From Rattus norvegicus (taxonomy: Eukaryota; Chordata; Mammalia; Rodentia; Muridae), in contig NC_086024.1 of assembly GCF_036323735.1 (NCBI RefSeq), forward strand, positions 134,623,553 through 134,687,552: 64,000 nt of DNA. Reading direction: 5' to 3'. The notes under the pieces are model-generated. The model had not been told where the DNA came from, searched no databases, and saw only the letters and a list, made by a program, of their open reading frames with translations. Shown piece by piece: positions 34,193 through 45,054 of the stretch (within the stretch, counting starts at the first letter, position 1; the number at the start of each line of letters is the position of its first letter). A program made the translations under genes and the position numbers.

Positions 34193-34620
34193 CCCTGTCA
34201 ACCTCCAAATCCCCATCCATCCATCCCTCTTCTCACTGATCCACAAGCTGTTCTGTCCTTCCATACATTCATCCCCCCATGTCCATCATGCCTCCGCCTG
34301 CTGTCCTGTCCTTCCATCCATCATCCCTATTTTCATCCTTCTATCCTTCCCTTAATCTACCTCATCTTCCCTCTCCCCATCCATCCAGTCACCCTCCATC
34401 CATCATCCAGTATCCTTACATCTACCATAACAATCACGGCAAGATAAAATGGGACCATTGCATATCCTCCCACCCATGCCCATCCCCCTTGTCCCTTTCC
34501 TCTTTTCCTCCACCCCTCCCCCCTTCTACCCATCTCCCCATTTATCTGTCTTCCTCTTTTTCTTGCATCCATATCTTCAGCCACTCATTAGTCCATCCGT
34601 TCCCATCCTCCTAGTGGCAT
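34193..34620. repeat. Degenerate (CCAT)/pyrimidine-rich tract
   Basis: CCATCCATC blocks and C/T-rich sequence dominate. Plus-strand frames are Pro/Ser/His-rich artefacts. Confidence 0.8.
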
Positions 34621-34624
34621 CACT

Positions 34625-36080
34625 AACACTTCCTTATGTGCACGCTAAGTGGATGAGCGCTTCCCCTTGAGAAGAGTGTGTCATCTTCGATAGGAGACCT
34701 CGATTAAATACAGAATCCAAGGAGTCGGGTGAGTGGGTGGTTTGGGCAGGACCTCAGAGAAGAACTTAGTCAAGCGAGGGGCCGTCCTGGAGAAGAGTCA
34801 GTGACAGTGACAGTCCTGCTTTCCTCCTGCAGTCCAAAGGCTGAGGGTCTGTGCTGTTTGTCCTCTGCCCCAACCCCCACCCTGGCATCTCCCTGATGGC
34901 ATCTCCCTGATCTGTCTGAGCCACAAAGCCACCTTCACTTCCCGATTTAATTCCTGTCTCTGTCACCCCACAGTTTTCCCAGACTCAAAGACAAAGATAA
35001 AGATATCATAATAACTGTAGCAAGACAACAAACAATAATGCCCAGTGCTGAGGAGAAATGGGACACTGTCGCTTACGTCTGGATAATTGTGAGATTCATC
35101 TTCTCGAGCCCATCGCCCCTTCTCTGTTTCATTTATGGCAGATTTTTTAATAAAAAAAAAGTTGATAAAAATCAAAGCAACATAATCAAAATAGAAAAGC
35201 CTGACATTTATAGATGTTGTTTATTACTTTAGCGTTTTAAAGTATTAAAAAAGCACACCCAAATTAGTTTCTTATCAAATGTCAAATTTTCATCAGGTTT
35301 GTGCCTACCAACTATTTAGACTTCATTCTTTGGAAGGAAGTTGAACATCTCGGGGAGAACATGGAGGAGCCTCCCCAAAGACTTAGCGCAGATGCTTTCA
35401 CTCGTCATTCACCGCTAAAAATATTAACTTGTCATGTTGTTGTCCCTGTAATGAGCCTTGGGAGGGACTCAGCTCTGGTGTTTGTTTCCCTGAGCACAGT
35501 TAGAGGCATTGCTAGTTTCTGTAGCCCAAACTGCATAGGAAGGCCTCAACCAGATCCCTTCCAATTAACCCTGTAACGTTGACCTTGAATATGTGGCATC
35601 TCCCTTCTCCTACACAGCTGTGCAAAGGGTGGCACAGCAGCACCCCAGATAGGGGCCAAGGGAGCCTCCTGGAGACAGGATCGGTTTCTAGTGTGCAGAG
35701 AGAGGTGAGTGGGTTGAGCCCTGATAAATCCAGGGCTGCCATTCTTAGATGTGACTGCTCAGAGCAGAGACAGGGTAGGCAGAAAAAGTAGATCAGAGAG
35801 TATTTTACAGAAGGCTAGCCACTATCTGGGCCAAGTCACTGTCCCTTGAATCTTAGCTTCCCATTGATTGAGCTGTCCTCAGCGTGTTTCTCATCTACCA
35901 AATGAAGAAATGAATCCCTAGCCCACAGGTGCACTGGCACCAAATACTCTTCTTACCCCCCTCTGAGTTCCTCCCTATCTTGAAGATTCTACACCTCCAT
36001 AGCTGAGCCATGGTGTGTCCCCAAGACTCTGTCCCTAAAGGGGTCTTTCTCCCTGAAAGCACCATATGGGGCAGATTCAA
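34625..36080. other. Low-repeat interval with an AT-rich candidate regulatory block
   Basis: 35060-35330 is AT-rich between GC-richer flanks. It contains a TCF/LEF-type ATCAAAG (35171-35177) and a forkhead-type TGTTTAT (35218-35224). No coding signal or known repeat was seen. Short motifs occur by chance, so this is a candidate only. Confidence 0.35.
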
Positions 36081-36082
36081 GG

Positions 36083-36318
36083 CCTCTGACTGTGGGAGAG
36101 GGAGCAAAAGCAAAACCTCTGATTGGAGGGCGGAAGTTGAGTCCCTCAGTTTCGGGAGCTGAGCTAGACAGAGAATGCCCTCTGACTGGAGGGTTGAACT
36201 GGAGCCCCATAACATGGGAAGGGTCAGACCAAGGATGGTCACTGATTGGAAGGCAGAAATAGAGCCCCTCGTAGGTGTGGAGCCAGACGGAGGATGCCCT
36301 ATGGTGGACAGGGAGAAG
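36083..36318. repeat. Degenerate 60-bp tandem repeat, about 3.5 units
   Basis: Units start CCTCTGATTGG (36116), CCTCTGACTGG (36179), TCACTGATTGG (36239) and CCCTATGGTGG (36298), spaced 63, 60 and 59 bp. Each carries GGAGGG/GGAAGG, a GAG(T/C)CCC box and GCC/GGT near its end. A partial unit starts at 36083. The overlapping minus-strand frame is therefore repetitive. Confidence 0.75.
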
Positions 36319-36319
36319 T

Positions 36320-38755
36320 CTCCATGGACTGGGCTGTGGTTTCTGATTCTCTCTCCCATGCACACTCCTTTTCAGTACCAAGCCCCTAAGAAGGGGCGTC
36401 AGATGTAGTTTACATGATTCTCTGGATCTTTGGCTCTAGGGGACACTGAGCATTGGACAGCTGGTAGCTGGAAGAGAGGGGAGACAGCGATGCCAAGAGA
36501 TGTGGCATTTATGGACGATTAGAAGGAAGAAGCTATCGCTGCTCGTTTTGAAAATCTGCCAACAACCTTCAGAGAGACAGCTTCCTGGGGAAGTCACGTG
36601 ACTGAGATCGGGGAGACGAAGAGCCTCTTACCCTGGGAAAGATGTTCGAAGATGAGAGAACTCTGTTCCCCTTGTAAGTAATCAGCAGGGCTTTACCCCT
36701 GTCATACAGCAGGGGGGATCACATGGTGACAGAGAGAACAAGAGGCACCCAGATTCCTTCTATGAAAACTGCTCGGAGGGGTTTTTGCTCCAGGTGACTA
36801 AGTAGCCATTCCCAAGAACGGTCCCGGGGCTGAACTGTTCCTGCGCATTATACCTCCCTACACAGTTGAGTTGACTTGGGGACTCAGTTTCCAGCTGTGA
36901 ACCCAAAGGTCACACTAAGACCAAGGCGCTAATGTCCCATGCATAGACCCCATCCACTCACTCCGCTGGCTCCAGGAAGGCGGTCTTCACCATATCTGGA
37001 ATGGAATTCCATTCCCCACCCCCACCACACCCGCTTTGCGTCAGTCATAAATAAAATCCTCCGCGCTGCTTAAAACCTCCCAGATCAGACATAAGAATGC
37101 CACTGGGAATCAAAGGCAATCCTCTTCATCAGACCCAGTCTTCCTTGCTAAGATCCATGGATTATCAGAATGAGGGTAGGGTGGGAGCACGGACCGAAGT
37201 ACAGGGACTTGGGAGGGTGGAGGTGGGGGCAAAGGAAGTCTTGCGAAGCGTGAGGAGACAGAGCGCAGGCCTGTGTCTTCTTTTACTACCCTAATGGTCC
37301 TTCCGGCCTTGGTCAGGCCAGGGTCTGGAGCCATGTGTCTGTGCCCTTGCTGCTCAGGGCGAGGTGAGGTCCCTGGGAACCAGGCCCTGGGTCTCCAGAG
37401 GAGGTGCTCCAGGCTGGGTACCCAGTGTCCTTCTTTGAGGACCGTTTCTGTTTTTAGACCTCTCCAGCCCGAGTGCCCACTGAGGCTATTTCCAGCCATT
37501 CATCGAAGAGCCTCTGACCCTCATGAAAACCCCAATTAAAATTTTCACTGGCAGGAGCCAAACACCCATCCCCGGAGCACCCAGAGTTCATGAAGGTTCC
37601 AGATACCCGACTATGCGACCTCTTGGAGACCTTTTGCCGAAGAGCTGGATGGACCCTGGGAGCCTGTTTCTGTCAGTTTCACAGAAAATCCCAAAACCCT
37701 GTGTTCCCAAGGCCATGAGTATTCCCTTGGGGATATGCCTACTGCCCACTACCAACAGCTCAGCAATCCCCAGAGCTTTGCTCTTGGGAATATGGGGTGA
37801 GGGAAAGTTGGGCGGCCCTCTGCTTCCCAAGGGCTCTGTGAGCTCAGCATCTTCGATGTAGGTGTGCCTGGCTCTGCCTGGAACAGGGTTGGATGTAAGC
37901 CCCAGACCTTGCTCTCTGACCCCTGGGCTCCAGAGGAAGGTTCCTCACAGAGCGACAGATGAATCCGCCCCAGGAGGCCTTGATCCTCCAGCAGGCATCC
38001 AACCTCACCTACCACATTCATGGTTTAGTATTACAGTGAGGCCTCCAGCTATTGTACCCACCCCACCCCGAATGGGATGGGGAGCTGGTTCAGTGGGTTT
38101 CAATTCCTCCAGCTGAAACACTTCAAGTCCATGAGCTCGGCTGCAGGACAGCTGGAGAAGGGAAAGTGGGGGAGAGAGACAGAAAGCTGTCTTCCACTGG
38201 GAAAGCCGAGGGGAGATGAACCACACTACTGCAGAGAGTACTACACAGCAAGGAAAAAGATGAGCCACTGATGGGCAGAGGACTCGAGAGGCCGATGGCA
38301 GAGCCAAGGAACCTGGGTACAAGCATGAACCTCCCCTGGGGCCATTCCCGTGTGCTGAAACCATCTGCCACTCACATTTGGGGGGCTGGAAACTTAATCC
38401 TCCATTCAGTAATGTCTGAAAGCTTTGAGTTACCGTCCTTAAGCGAGGTACAGGTGGTTAGCAGGACGTGGCTTCCTGCCGGCAAAGGAGTTGTTCCCTC
38501 TGTTTATGGCCGTCTGCATCCCCTCTGGAATGCTGAGTGAAAAGGTCTTTGTCAGGGGGAATGTCTGGGCTTTGGATCCTGGAGACTCCTGAAGTGTGAG
38601 ATGTAAGTAAATCCCTGTCCTTCATAAGACCACAGTGCAGGGTACGCTAAGGCACTCTCTGTAGGGTCTCATGGTTGGCTCTGTGGTTAGCCTTGGGATG
38701 GTTAGCCATCTGGGGGTGGCCACAGAACCTTTCTTAACATTGGAAATGAATGTCC
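36320..38755. other. Unassigned low-repeat interval
   Basis: No confident repeat or gene. Isolated donor-like GTAAGT strings at about 36676 and 38602 have no matching open exon that I could support. Confidence 0.4.
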
Positions 38756-38759
38756 TGGA

Positions 38760-38880
38760 GTTATCATGGGGCTAACCTGTGATCCTAGCATGCTGGAGGC
38801 TGAGGCAGGAAGGCTAAGAGTTCAAGGCCAGCCTAGGCTACATGGGGGCACCTGGTCTCAAACAACAAAATAAGATGCTG
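38760..38880 (+). mobile_element. Proto-B1-type SINE
   Basis: 'cctgtgatcctagcatgctg', 'gaggctgaggcaggaaggct', 'aaggccagcctaggctacat' and 'ctggtctcaaacaac' follow the 7SL-derived SINE. The internal 29-bp duplication of standard B1 seems absent, which points to a proto-B1 (PB1) form. Confidence 0.75.
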
Positions 38881-38884
38881 TGGC

Positions 38885-40675
38885 TGCCTACAGGTCACCT
38901 GGGGACTTGAGTGTATGAAATTCATGGAGCTATATGCTTAAGAAGTCTGTAACTATACCTTACACCTCAATCTTGTTTAAATGTTTATGTTAAGTTGCCT
39001 ACAAAGTCCACTGAACAACGCTGAGGCCCTGTCACTTTCCCGCATCCTCCGTAGTCACCCTGGCACATCCCCAACTTCCATCAAACCAGGCCTTTCCCTC
39101 AGTGTTGGAACCAGCATCCTACAGAGGGTGTTCAAATCTTCTATCAGGAGGTCTTGGTTAAGGAAGCTGACCCATGCTCCGGTAGATCATCCCATACCCA
39201 TGTGCATTCAGGCAGCACAAAGTGGACTCTTATTTCTGAACAGTGGGCGTGCTGCTCCAAGAGGAACGTGATAGGGATGAAGGGAAGTTTGGAGGGGAGA
39301 GAATGGACGGTGGATTTGACCAAAATCTATTATACGCATGTATAAATTTCTCTCTAAATGTGTAAAAAGGCTGTTTCACAGTCTGCCTTACCTCACAGCT
39401 CATATCAGCTACCTCGGGGGAGGTGGGAGTGGGTTGGGGAAGGAAACCACTTCATGGCGTCAGCTGTACAGAGAGACAGAAAGAGCCATGGAGAGCCATC
39501 CCTTCAAGATCAGGGAGCCCTCCTCACCAAGGTTTACACACACTGTGCCATGTGCGACTGGCCTGGGGCTGCAGCCCTGTCCCACACGTCTGGACACCAC
39601 TCCTAACCATGACTCATACCTGAGGTGAGGGTCAGTATCTAGGATTAGGATTAAGGTCATGCTGTCCCTGTGGGAATGTGGTGTCACGCTGGCAAACTTG
39701 AAGGGTGGGGCTCTCACAAGGAGGGAGTCTTCCTTCTCTCCAAAGCAGTACATCCCCCAGAACTTGGCCCAGGGCTCCAAAGTGATGGACAGCTTGCAGG
39801 AAGATGGCTCCAGATGGCTGAAGTAATGTTTATTGTATACGTGCCATAGATACTGTCCTGTGCTCAATTAGCCACTAGGGCAGTGAGGAAAATCAGGAGG
39901 CCAGAGCTCCTCTGTGTCCAGGTTGGCCTTGTGCCCAGAGGCAGCTTTGCTTTGGGAAGGAGAAGCATCAAGCCCCTCTCGGCTGAGGCCTGGGGCCCAC
40001 TTTCTCCCACGTGTACATTATGGGGGCAAACGCACACATTCTCAGGATCCTGGGTTGCTCAGCTCAAGGAGGAAACAGTGGAGGGGGGCATTCCAGACTA
40101 CCTTCAGCCATTTATTGTGCAGTGAACTCTGAGAACAAGACAAACCTGCACGGACCCGGAGGCCTTTCTCCTTTCTTCCCTTCAGTCAGGGAAACTGAGG
40201 CCCAGAAGAGGGAGACTTATAATGTTAAAGTCAGAAGAGCTTGGTAACGCTAGCTGGTCCAAAGCACTGAGACCCAAGACCCTCCATCAAGGTCTAGGCC
40301 CTGAGGGACCACACCCTGCTGCGTTTTCTAAAATGGAAACCCACCCTTCACCAGTCAGCCCCGTCCGATTCCAGGGTGTCATCTCCGGGTGTCAGAAGGA
40401 CCTCAGTTGTGCGAGCTACACTCCCTTTCCTGAGGTGCCCCCCCAGATCAACTCTCCAGAGCGGTGCCTTCTGCCTTCTCCATCACTCCTTCCCCAAACA
40501 GACCCCGGAGAGAGATAGTTTAAATTCTTTGGTCCAACCACACCAGCATCCCCCAAGCTGACAACTTCCAGGACTGGCAGCCAGCCTTTGGATGTCTTTG
40601 CTCACCTCCCTTGAAGGCCGGGCGTGGACCCTCAGGGATCCCACAGTAGGAGGCAGGGGACTCACTGACCCACGT
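38885..40675. other. Unassigned low-repeat interval
   Basis: No repeat or exon recognised. Overlapping frames under 136 codons on both strands show no domain. Confidence 0.4.
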
Positions 40676-40920
40676 GCTGACAGTAAGGCCGGTTCTCGTA
40701 AAATGAGGTCATCCTCAAACCAAATTCAAGACTAGCTGGGAAGCGCCTCGTGGCTTTAAAGCGGTTATGAGCTCTTATTAGATTATATACATTCTGCCAG
40801 CTGTCCTCAGAACAATCGCTGTCAGAACTTATGTAACTGATCATGTCAGTAACCATGGCCAGACTCACGCCCTCCCTAACCAGTCCCACATGGCGAATGT
40901 ACACAGTCTGCTAATGTGAG
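40676..40920. other. Candidate conserved non-coding block
   Basis: Unique sequence with AT-rich segments (about 40770-40795) lies between GC-rich flanks and away from repeats. A minus-strand 80-codon frame (40904-40662) contains SYISSDSDCSEDSWQNVYNL. It matches no family I know, and the reading frame may be fortuitous. Confidence 0.3.
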
Positions 40921-41078
40921 CTGACGCCTATGGAGCCCTTCCTCTGGGCCAGGCACCAGGCATGGTCCAAGGCCAGCGTTCACTCATATCATCCCTACAG
41001 CACCTCGAGGGAGGCATTGCCGGGCTCCCTCTTCCACTGAGGCAGACACTGTCATTCTCTGAGTGTGCATGCACATAT

Positions 41079-41079
<1 letters not shown>

Positions 41080-41158
<79 letters not shown>

Positions 41159-41420
41159 ATGCACATATACACACACAGTCACACACATATATATACACAC
41201 ACAATCACACACATACAATCACACACACATGTACTCACACATACACACATACACACAATCACACACATACATATACACACACAGTCACACACACATACAT
41301 ATATATACACACATAATCACACAAACACAATCACACACATACATATACACACACAACCACACACATACAATCACGCACATACATATACACACACAATCAC
41401 ACACACACACACAATCACAG
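41080..41420. repeat. (TC)n-(AC)n microsatellite with long CA-variant tail
   Basis: About 40 bases of TC pass into about 34 bases of AC, then about 265 bases of CACACA units interrupted by GTC, ATC and ATA. Open frames of up to 157 codons are Ser/Leu then His/Thr artefacts. Confidence 0.97.
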
Positions 41421-41699
41421 GGCACGAGTTGTTGATAGATCATTTAAAAGCACAGGGTTGCATTGCAGAGAAATTTGTATAGGAATTTGCTAATCCAATT
41501 ATGTGTTTCAGAGAGGGACTTCAGGAAGAATGTGCACAAGGTCACCAGAGCAAGTAGATACTGGAGGGTCCTGTGGACAATGGCCTGCCCCTTCCCTCTC
41601 TTGACTGTTTCTAGAACAGCCAAGATCCTGCCTGCCTGACCCTAATCTCTACCCTGGTCTCTTTTCGATCACAGTATCTCAGCTAAACTGTCACCTACT

Positions 41700-42092
41700 G
41701 TATTTGTTATCTTTCTTGTTGACTGGACAGAATATTTGTCAAAAATGCAACTTAATGAAGGGAGGCTCTCTTTTGGCTCACGCTTTGAGCCCATCGTGAT
41801 GAGGCAGGAACAGTGGCAAGAACAGGAGGCAGCAGGCCACGCTTCGGTGCCCAGTCAGGAGGCAGGGAAATTCATGCTGGTGCTAAGTTCTCTTTCTCCT
41901 CTTTAATCCAGGAACCCTGCTCATGGAACTGTGCTACCCACGTTTAAGGAGCAAAGATGGCTGGGAGGCCTCCCCCCTCAATTAATCCAATCTGGAAAAC
42001 TCCTTAATTCCTTACAGGCATGCCCAGAGCTTTGTTTCCATGGTGATTCTAAACCCTGTCAACTGACATTATAGATCAAACATCACAATTCC
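41700..42092 (-). mobile_element. MaLR-type LTR, antisense, decayed
   Basis: 'tgaagggaggctctcttttg', 'ccatcgtgatgaggcaggaa' and the terminal 'ccctgtcaactgacattata' resemble a reversed MT/MTE-like LTR. Confidence 0.5.
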
Positions 42093-42142
42093 TCAGAGAG
42101 ATTGTCTGTGCGTTGTTAACTCTTTAAAGTAGTTCCCACCCT

Positions 42143-42225
42143 TCCTCCTCCTCCTCTTCCTCCTCCTCCTCTTCTTCCTCCTCCTCCTCCTCCTCCTCCT
42201 CCTCCTCCTCCTCCTCCTCCTCCTA
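42143..42225. repeat. (TCC)n pyrimidine tract
   Basis: CTCCTCTTCC units resolve into about fifteen uninterrupted TCC units. It is a homopyrimidine mirror-like tract. Confidence 0.97.
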
Positions 42226-42229
42226 CCAG

Positions 42230-43240
42230 CATTCATCAGTGTCTGAGGTGGCCTAGCCTATTTCATTATTGACTTTGACACATTCCTACATGATAAGCTT
42301 CCAGAACATGTTACTGCCACCATTCCAGTGCCCAGCATAGTGATGACATGGGGTAGGCTAGTAACACAGTTAGTGAATGAGGCAGGTGACTGTGGTTGGG
42401 GCCTGACCTGAAGCTGGGCTCACAAGGACCAACCTTGAAATTCTACCCCCAAGCTTCCTGGAATCCAAGGAGAAGAAAAACAGCCAGTCAAGGATCATGG
42501 CTGATTTTCTTTTCCCAAGACTAATGGTCATGCCTTGTGAAAGTTATCTTTCAGATACTCCATCAAGGGTCATCAGCCCCATGTTCCTAAACTTCCTCAG
42601 GGTAGGTACATTACTTGACAAGAACTGTTGGGTGGTTGATTTCCAACGAATGGAGATCGCTCAGCTCACAGGATGTTTAGACCAAGAAGTTTACCCTGCC
42701 AACATAGAAGTGGATAGATCCACAGGGAGACATAGCTTCAGCAAATACCCTGGTTTGAGCATTGCACCAAGGTTGTGCGAGCCTTGCTGAGCTGCAGCCT
42801 CTGAGGTTGCCCACCACCCAGGGCCCGGTACCTTTTAGTCATTCCTGAGGCAGAAGTTAATGGTTTTTTGCAGACCGTCTCCATGCACACTCAGACCCCT
42901 ACCGTCAGCTTCACTGGCAAGCTATGCAGGTGTCAGCCTTAATGCACTGCAAGGGTCAGTCTGCTGAGATGGCAGATAACCTTTCCCCTGAGACAGTGGC
43001 AGAGAAAGTCGGTCGATACGAGTCACAAGGAATCAGGAATTCTTTTTAACGGCTTTTTCCTTCAGGTGGTGAGAGCGTCTGGCAGGGTCTGCAGTATCTT
43101 GGCCCCGTCAATCAAACCCACCTGCCTTGAGCAAGATATCAAACATGTAGGGAGACAGTTTCTACACGCACTGCTAGCAGAAGCCAGAGTGTCTCTTGCC
43201 CTCAGCTTTTCGTGTATTTTAAAAATTATTTTCTCTAAGG
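42230..43240. other. Unassigned low-repeat interval
   Basis: No gene, RNA or confident repeat recognised. The 97-codon frame 42497-42790 has no known domain. Confidence 0.4.
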
Positions 43241-43299
43241 ATCGATCTGTCTGTCTATCAACTATTTATTTCCGCTGTCTCTGTCTTTGTCACTCTCAG

Positions 43300-43411
43300 T
43301 CTTTGTCTGTCTGTCTGTCTCCCTCTCCTCTTCCTCCCTCCCCCTCTCCTCTTCCTCCCTCCCCCTCTCCCTCACCCCCCTCCTCCCCCTCTCCCCCTCT
43401 CTCTCTGTGGT
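43300..43411. repeat. (TCTG)n and C/T-rich tract
   Basis: Three to four TCTG units are followed by two copies of CCCCTCTCCTCTTCCTCCCT and further C/T-rich sequence. Confidence 0.9.
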
Positions 43412-43429
43412 GTGTTACATGTTCATATG

Positions 43430-43728
43430 TTCTGAGGCCTCTGCATATACATGCATGTGGAAGTCAGAGGTCAACATCTGCTATCTTCCTTTATTGATTT
43501 TTAAAGATTTGTTCTTTTATGTGTATAAACATTTTGCCCACATGTATGTCTGTGTTCCACACTTGTGCCTGGCACCTCTGGAGGTCAGAAGATGGTGTCA
43601 GAACCCCTGCAACTGGAGCTATAAATAGTTATGAGCCACCATGTGGGTGCTGGCAGCAGAGCCCAGGTCCTCTGCGGTAGTAGTAAGCCTTTCTAACCAC
43701 TGAGCCATCATTCTGGGCATCTTCTACC
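43430..43728 (-). mobile_element. B3/B2-type SINE(s), antisense
   Basis: 43500-43728 reads 'ggaggtcagaagatggtgtc', 'gagccaccatgtgggtgctg' and 'aaccactgagccatcattct', the reverse complement of a B3A-type SINE. 43430-43495 ('tgcatgtggaagtcagaggt') looks like the tail of another, probably B4-type, SINE. Confidence 0.75.
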
Positions 43729-43734
43729 TTATCT

Positions 43735-43945
43735 TTTGAGAGAGGGTCTCTCATTGAGTCTAGATTTCTCCAGTTCCAGTGTCTGGCCAGCAAGCTCTGG
43801 GAGTCTGAATCTGGTTGTTTCCACCTCCTCTGTGCCCTCTGGCCTCCCAGACACGCACTGTCCCATCTGGCCTTTACATGGGTGCTTATCCCAATGCTCA
43901 CAGAGCAAGCACTTTATTCATTTAGCCATTTTCCCAGCCCCACCA
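43735..43945 (-). mobile_element. B4A-type SINE, antisense
   Basis: The reverse complement begins 'ggggctgggaaaatggctaa' (ID-like head) and ends 'aatgagagaccctctctc' (B1-like tail), as in B4A. Confidence 0.7.
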
Positions 43946-43949
43946 TGGC

Positions 43950-44165
43950 TCCTTAAACAGAGTGAAAGTTCACAGGGAGCAGCAATTAGAGATGGTCTCC
44001 AGTCCCACTGAGCACAAGGATGACAGGAAAGTCAGGCACTGGAAAACTCCCATTTGATGTGAATAAGATGGCCCCGGGGTGCCACCCTTTCCCCAGGAGG
44101 GGCCACCGCTTGAGAGAGTGAGTCCACCTGCAGAAGTCTCCTAACACTTGGACCAGGAGGCAGGT
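43950..44165. other. Unassigned
   Basis: Unique-looking, no feature recognised. Confidence 0.4.
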
Positions 44166-44640
44166 GTTAATTTACACCCTTAACTCACAAGATTGAAGTC
44201 AGGCAAGTGAATAAGAATGGAGAATAATTAATTAGAAGGGAATATAAAAAGTTCAGAAATGTTCTGGCCGTGGTGAAAGGCTCCAGAGGGAGAATTGGCA
44301 TCTAAGAGATAATGAAACCTCATCTCGTTTCTAATCCGAGCAGTGGCCACCGAGCGCGCCAAATGGAATAAAAAATAGAAATTGACAACGGCCCTAAAAT
44401 TGCTTATTGATGAAATCACAGAATTATGTGATAGAAAAATCAATTAAGTAACAAGAGGTGAGGCCCCCGTAGGAGGGAGAAGCTTGGAAATTAACAAAGG
44501 AAATTGACTTGGGTGGTGAGAAAAAGGTTAGAGATTATCTTGCCACAGGAAAAGTAAAAATAGAAGGCTACTTCGAGAAGCTGTATTATTAAATAAAAAG
44601 TATGATGGAAGAGGGGTTTGAAAATTGTACTCACCAGGGG
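44166..44640. promoter_or_regulatory. Candidate conserved enhancer-like element (AT-rich block)
   Basis: It is a distinctly AT-rich, repeat-free stretch flanked by GC-richer sequence. It holds two overlapping homeodomain cores TAATTA (44225-44230, 44229-44234), an A/T run (aataaaaaatag, near 44367-44378), a CAATTAAG core (44441-44448) and the CpG-bearing box 'cgagcgcgccaaatgg' (44351-44366). Regulation is inferred, since no conservation data were available. Confidence 0.35.
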
Positions 44641-44835
44641 AAGGAGGCGTCTCAAAATAGAACTGGGCGTCACATGTCTGCTACAGCTCAAGGGCCAAAT
44701 CGGAAACGCATGGAAAAAAAATCAACGTGAGGGGGAACATGGAGTCCGTGCTGATGTCTTTCAGCTGGGGAAACTGAGGCTCTTGGGGACAGCTCTGTGA
44801 AGGATATCAAACTTTCTCTTCCTTCTGCTAAGAGG

Positions 44836-45050
44836 GGGAGACAGAAAAAGAGACAGACAGAGAGACACACATACATAGAAAGGAAAGGAGGGAGGGGGAG
44901 AGAGAGGGAAGACAGAGGAGACAGAGACAGAAGATGCAGAGTCAGAGAGACACACAAATATATGAAGGGAGGGGAAGAGAGAGAGGGTACAGGGTCGGAC
45001 AGAGACAGAGACACAGAGAGGGAGAGACAAAGTCACACAGAGAGAAACTT
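44836..45050. repeat. Degenerate (AGAGAC)n purine tract
   Basis: AGACAGAGAG, GGGAGGG and AGAGACAC units over about 215 bases, purine on the plus strand. Confidence 0.9.
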
Positions 45051-45054
45051 AAGT

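Noticed and set aside
35895..36365. 156-codon minus-strand frame with internal repeats
   Set aside because: It follows the degenerate 60-bp tandem array. Repetition is at DNA level, with no supporting splice or domain evidence.
36660..36690. Donor splice-like GTAAGTAA after a short open stretch
   Set aside because: No acceptor or coding signal upstream. An isolated hexamer match is expected by chance.
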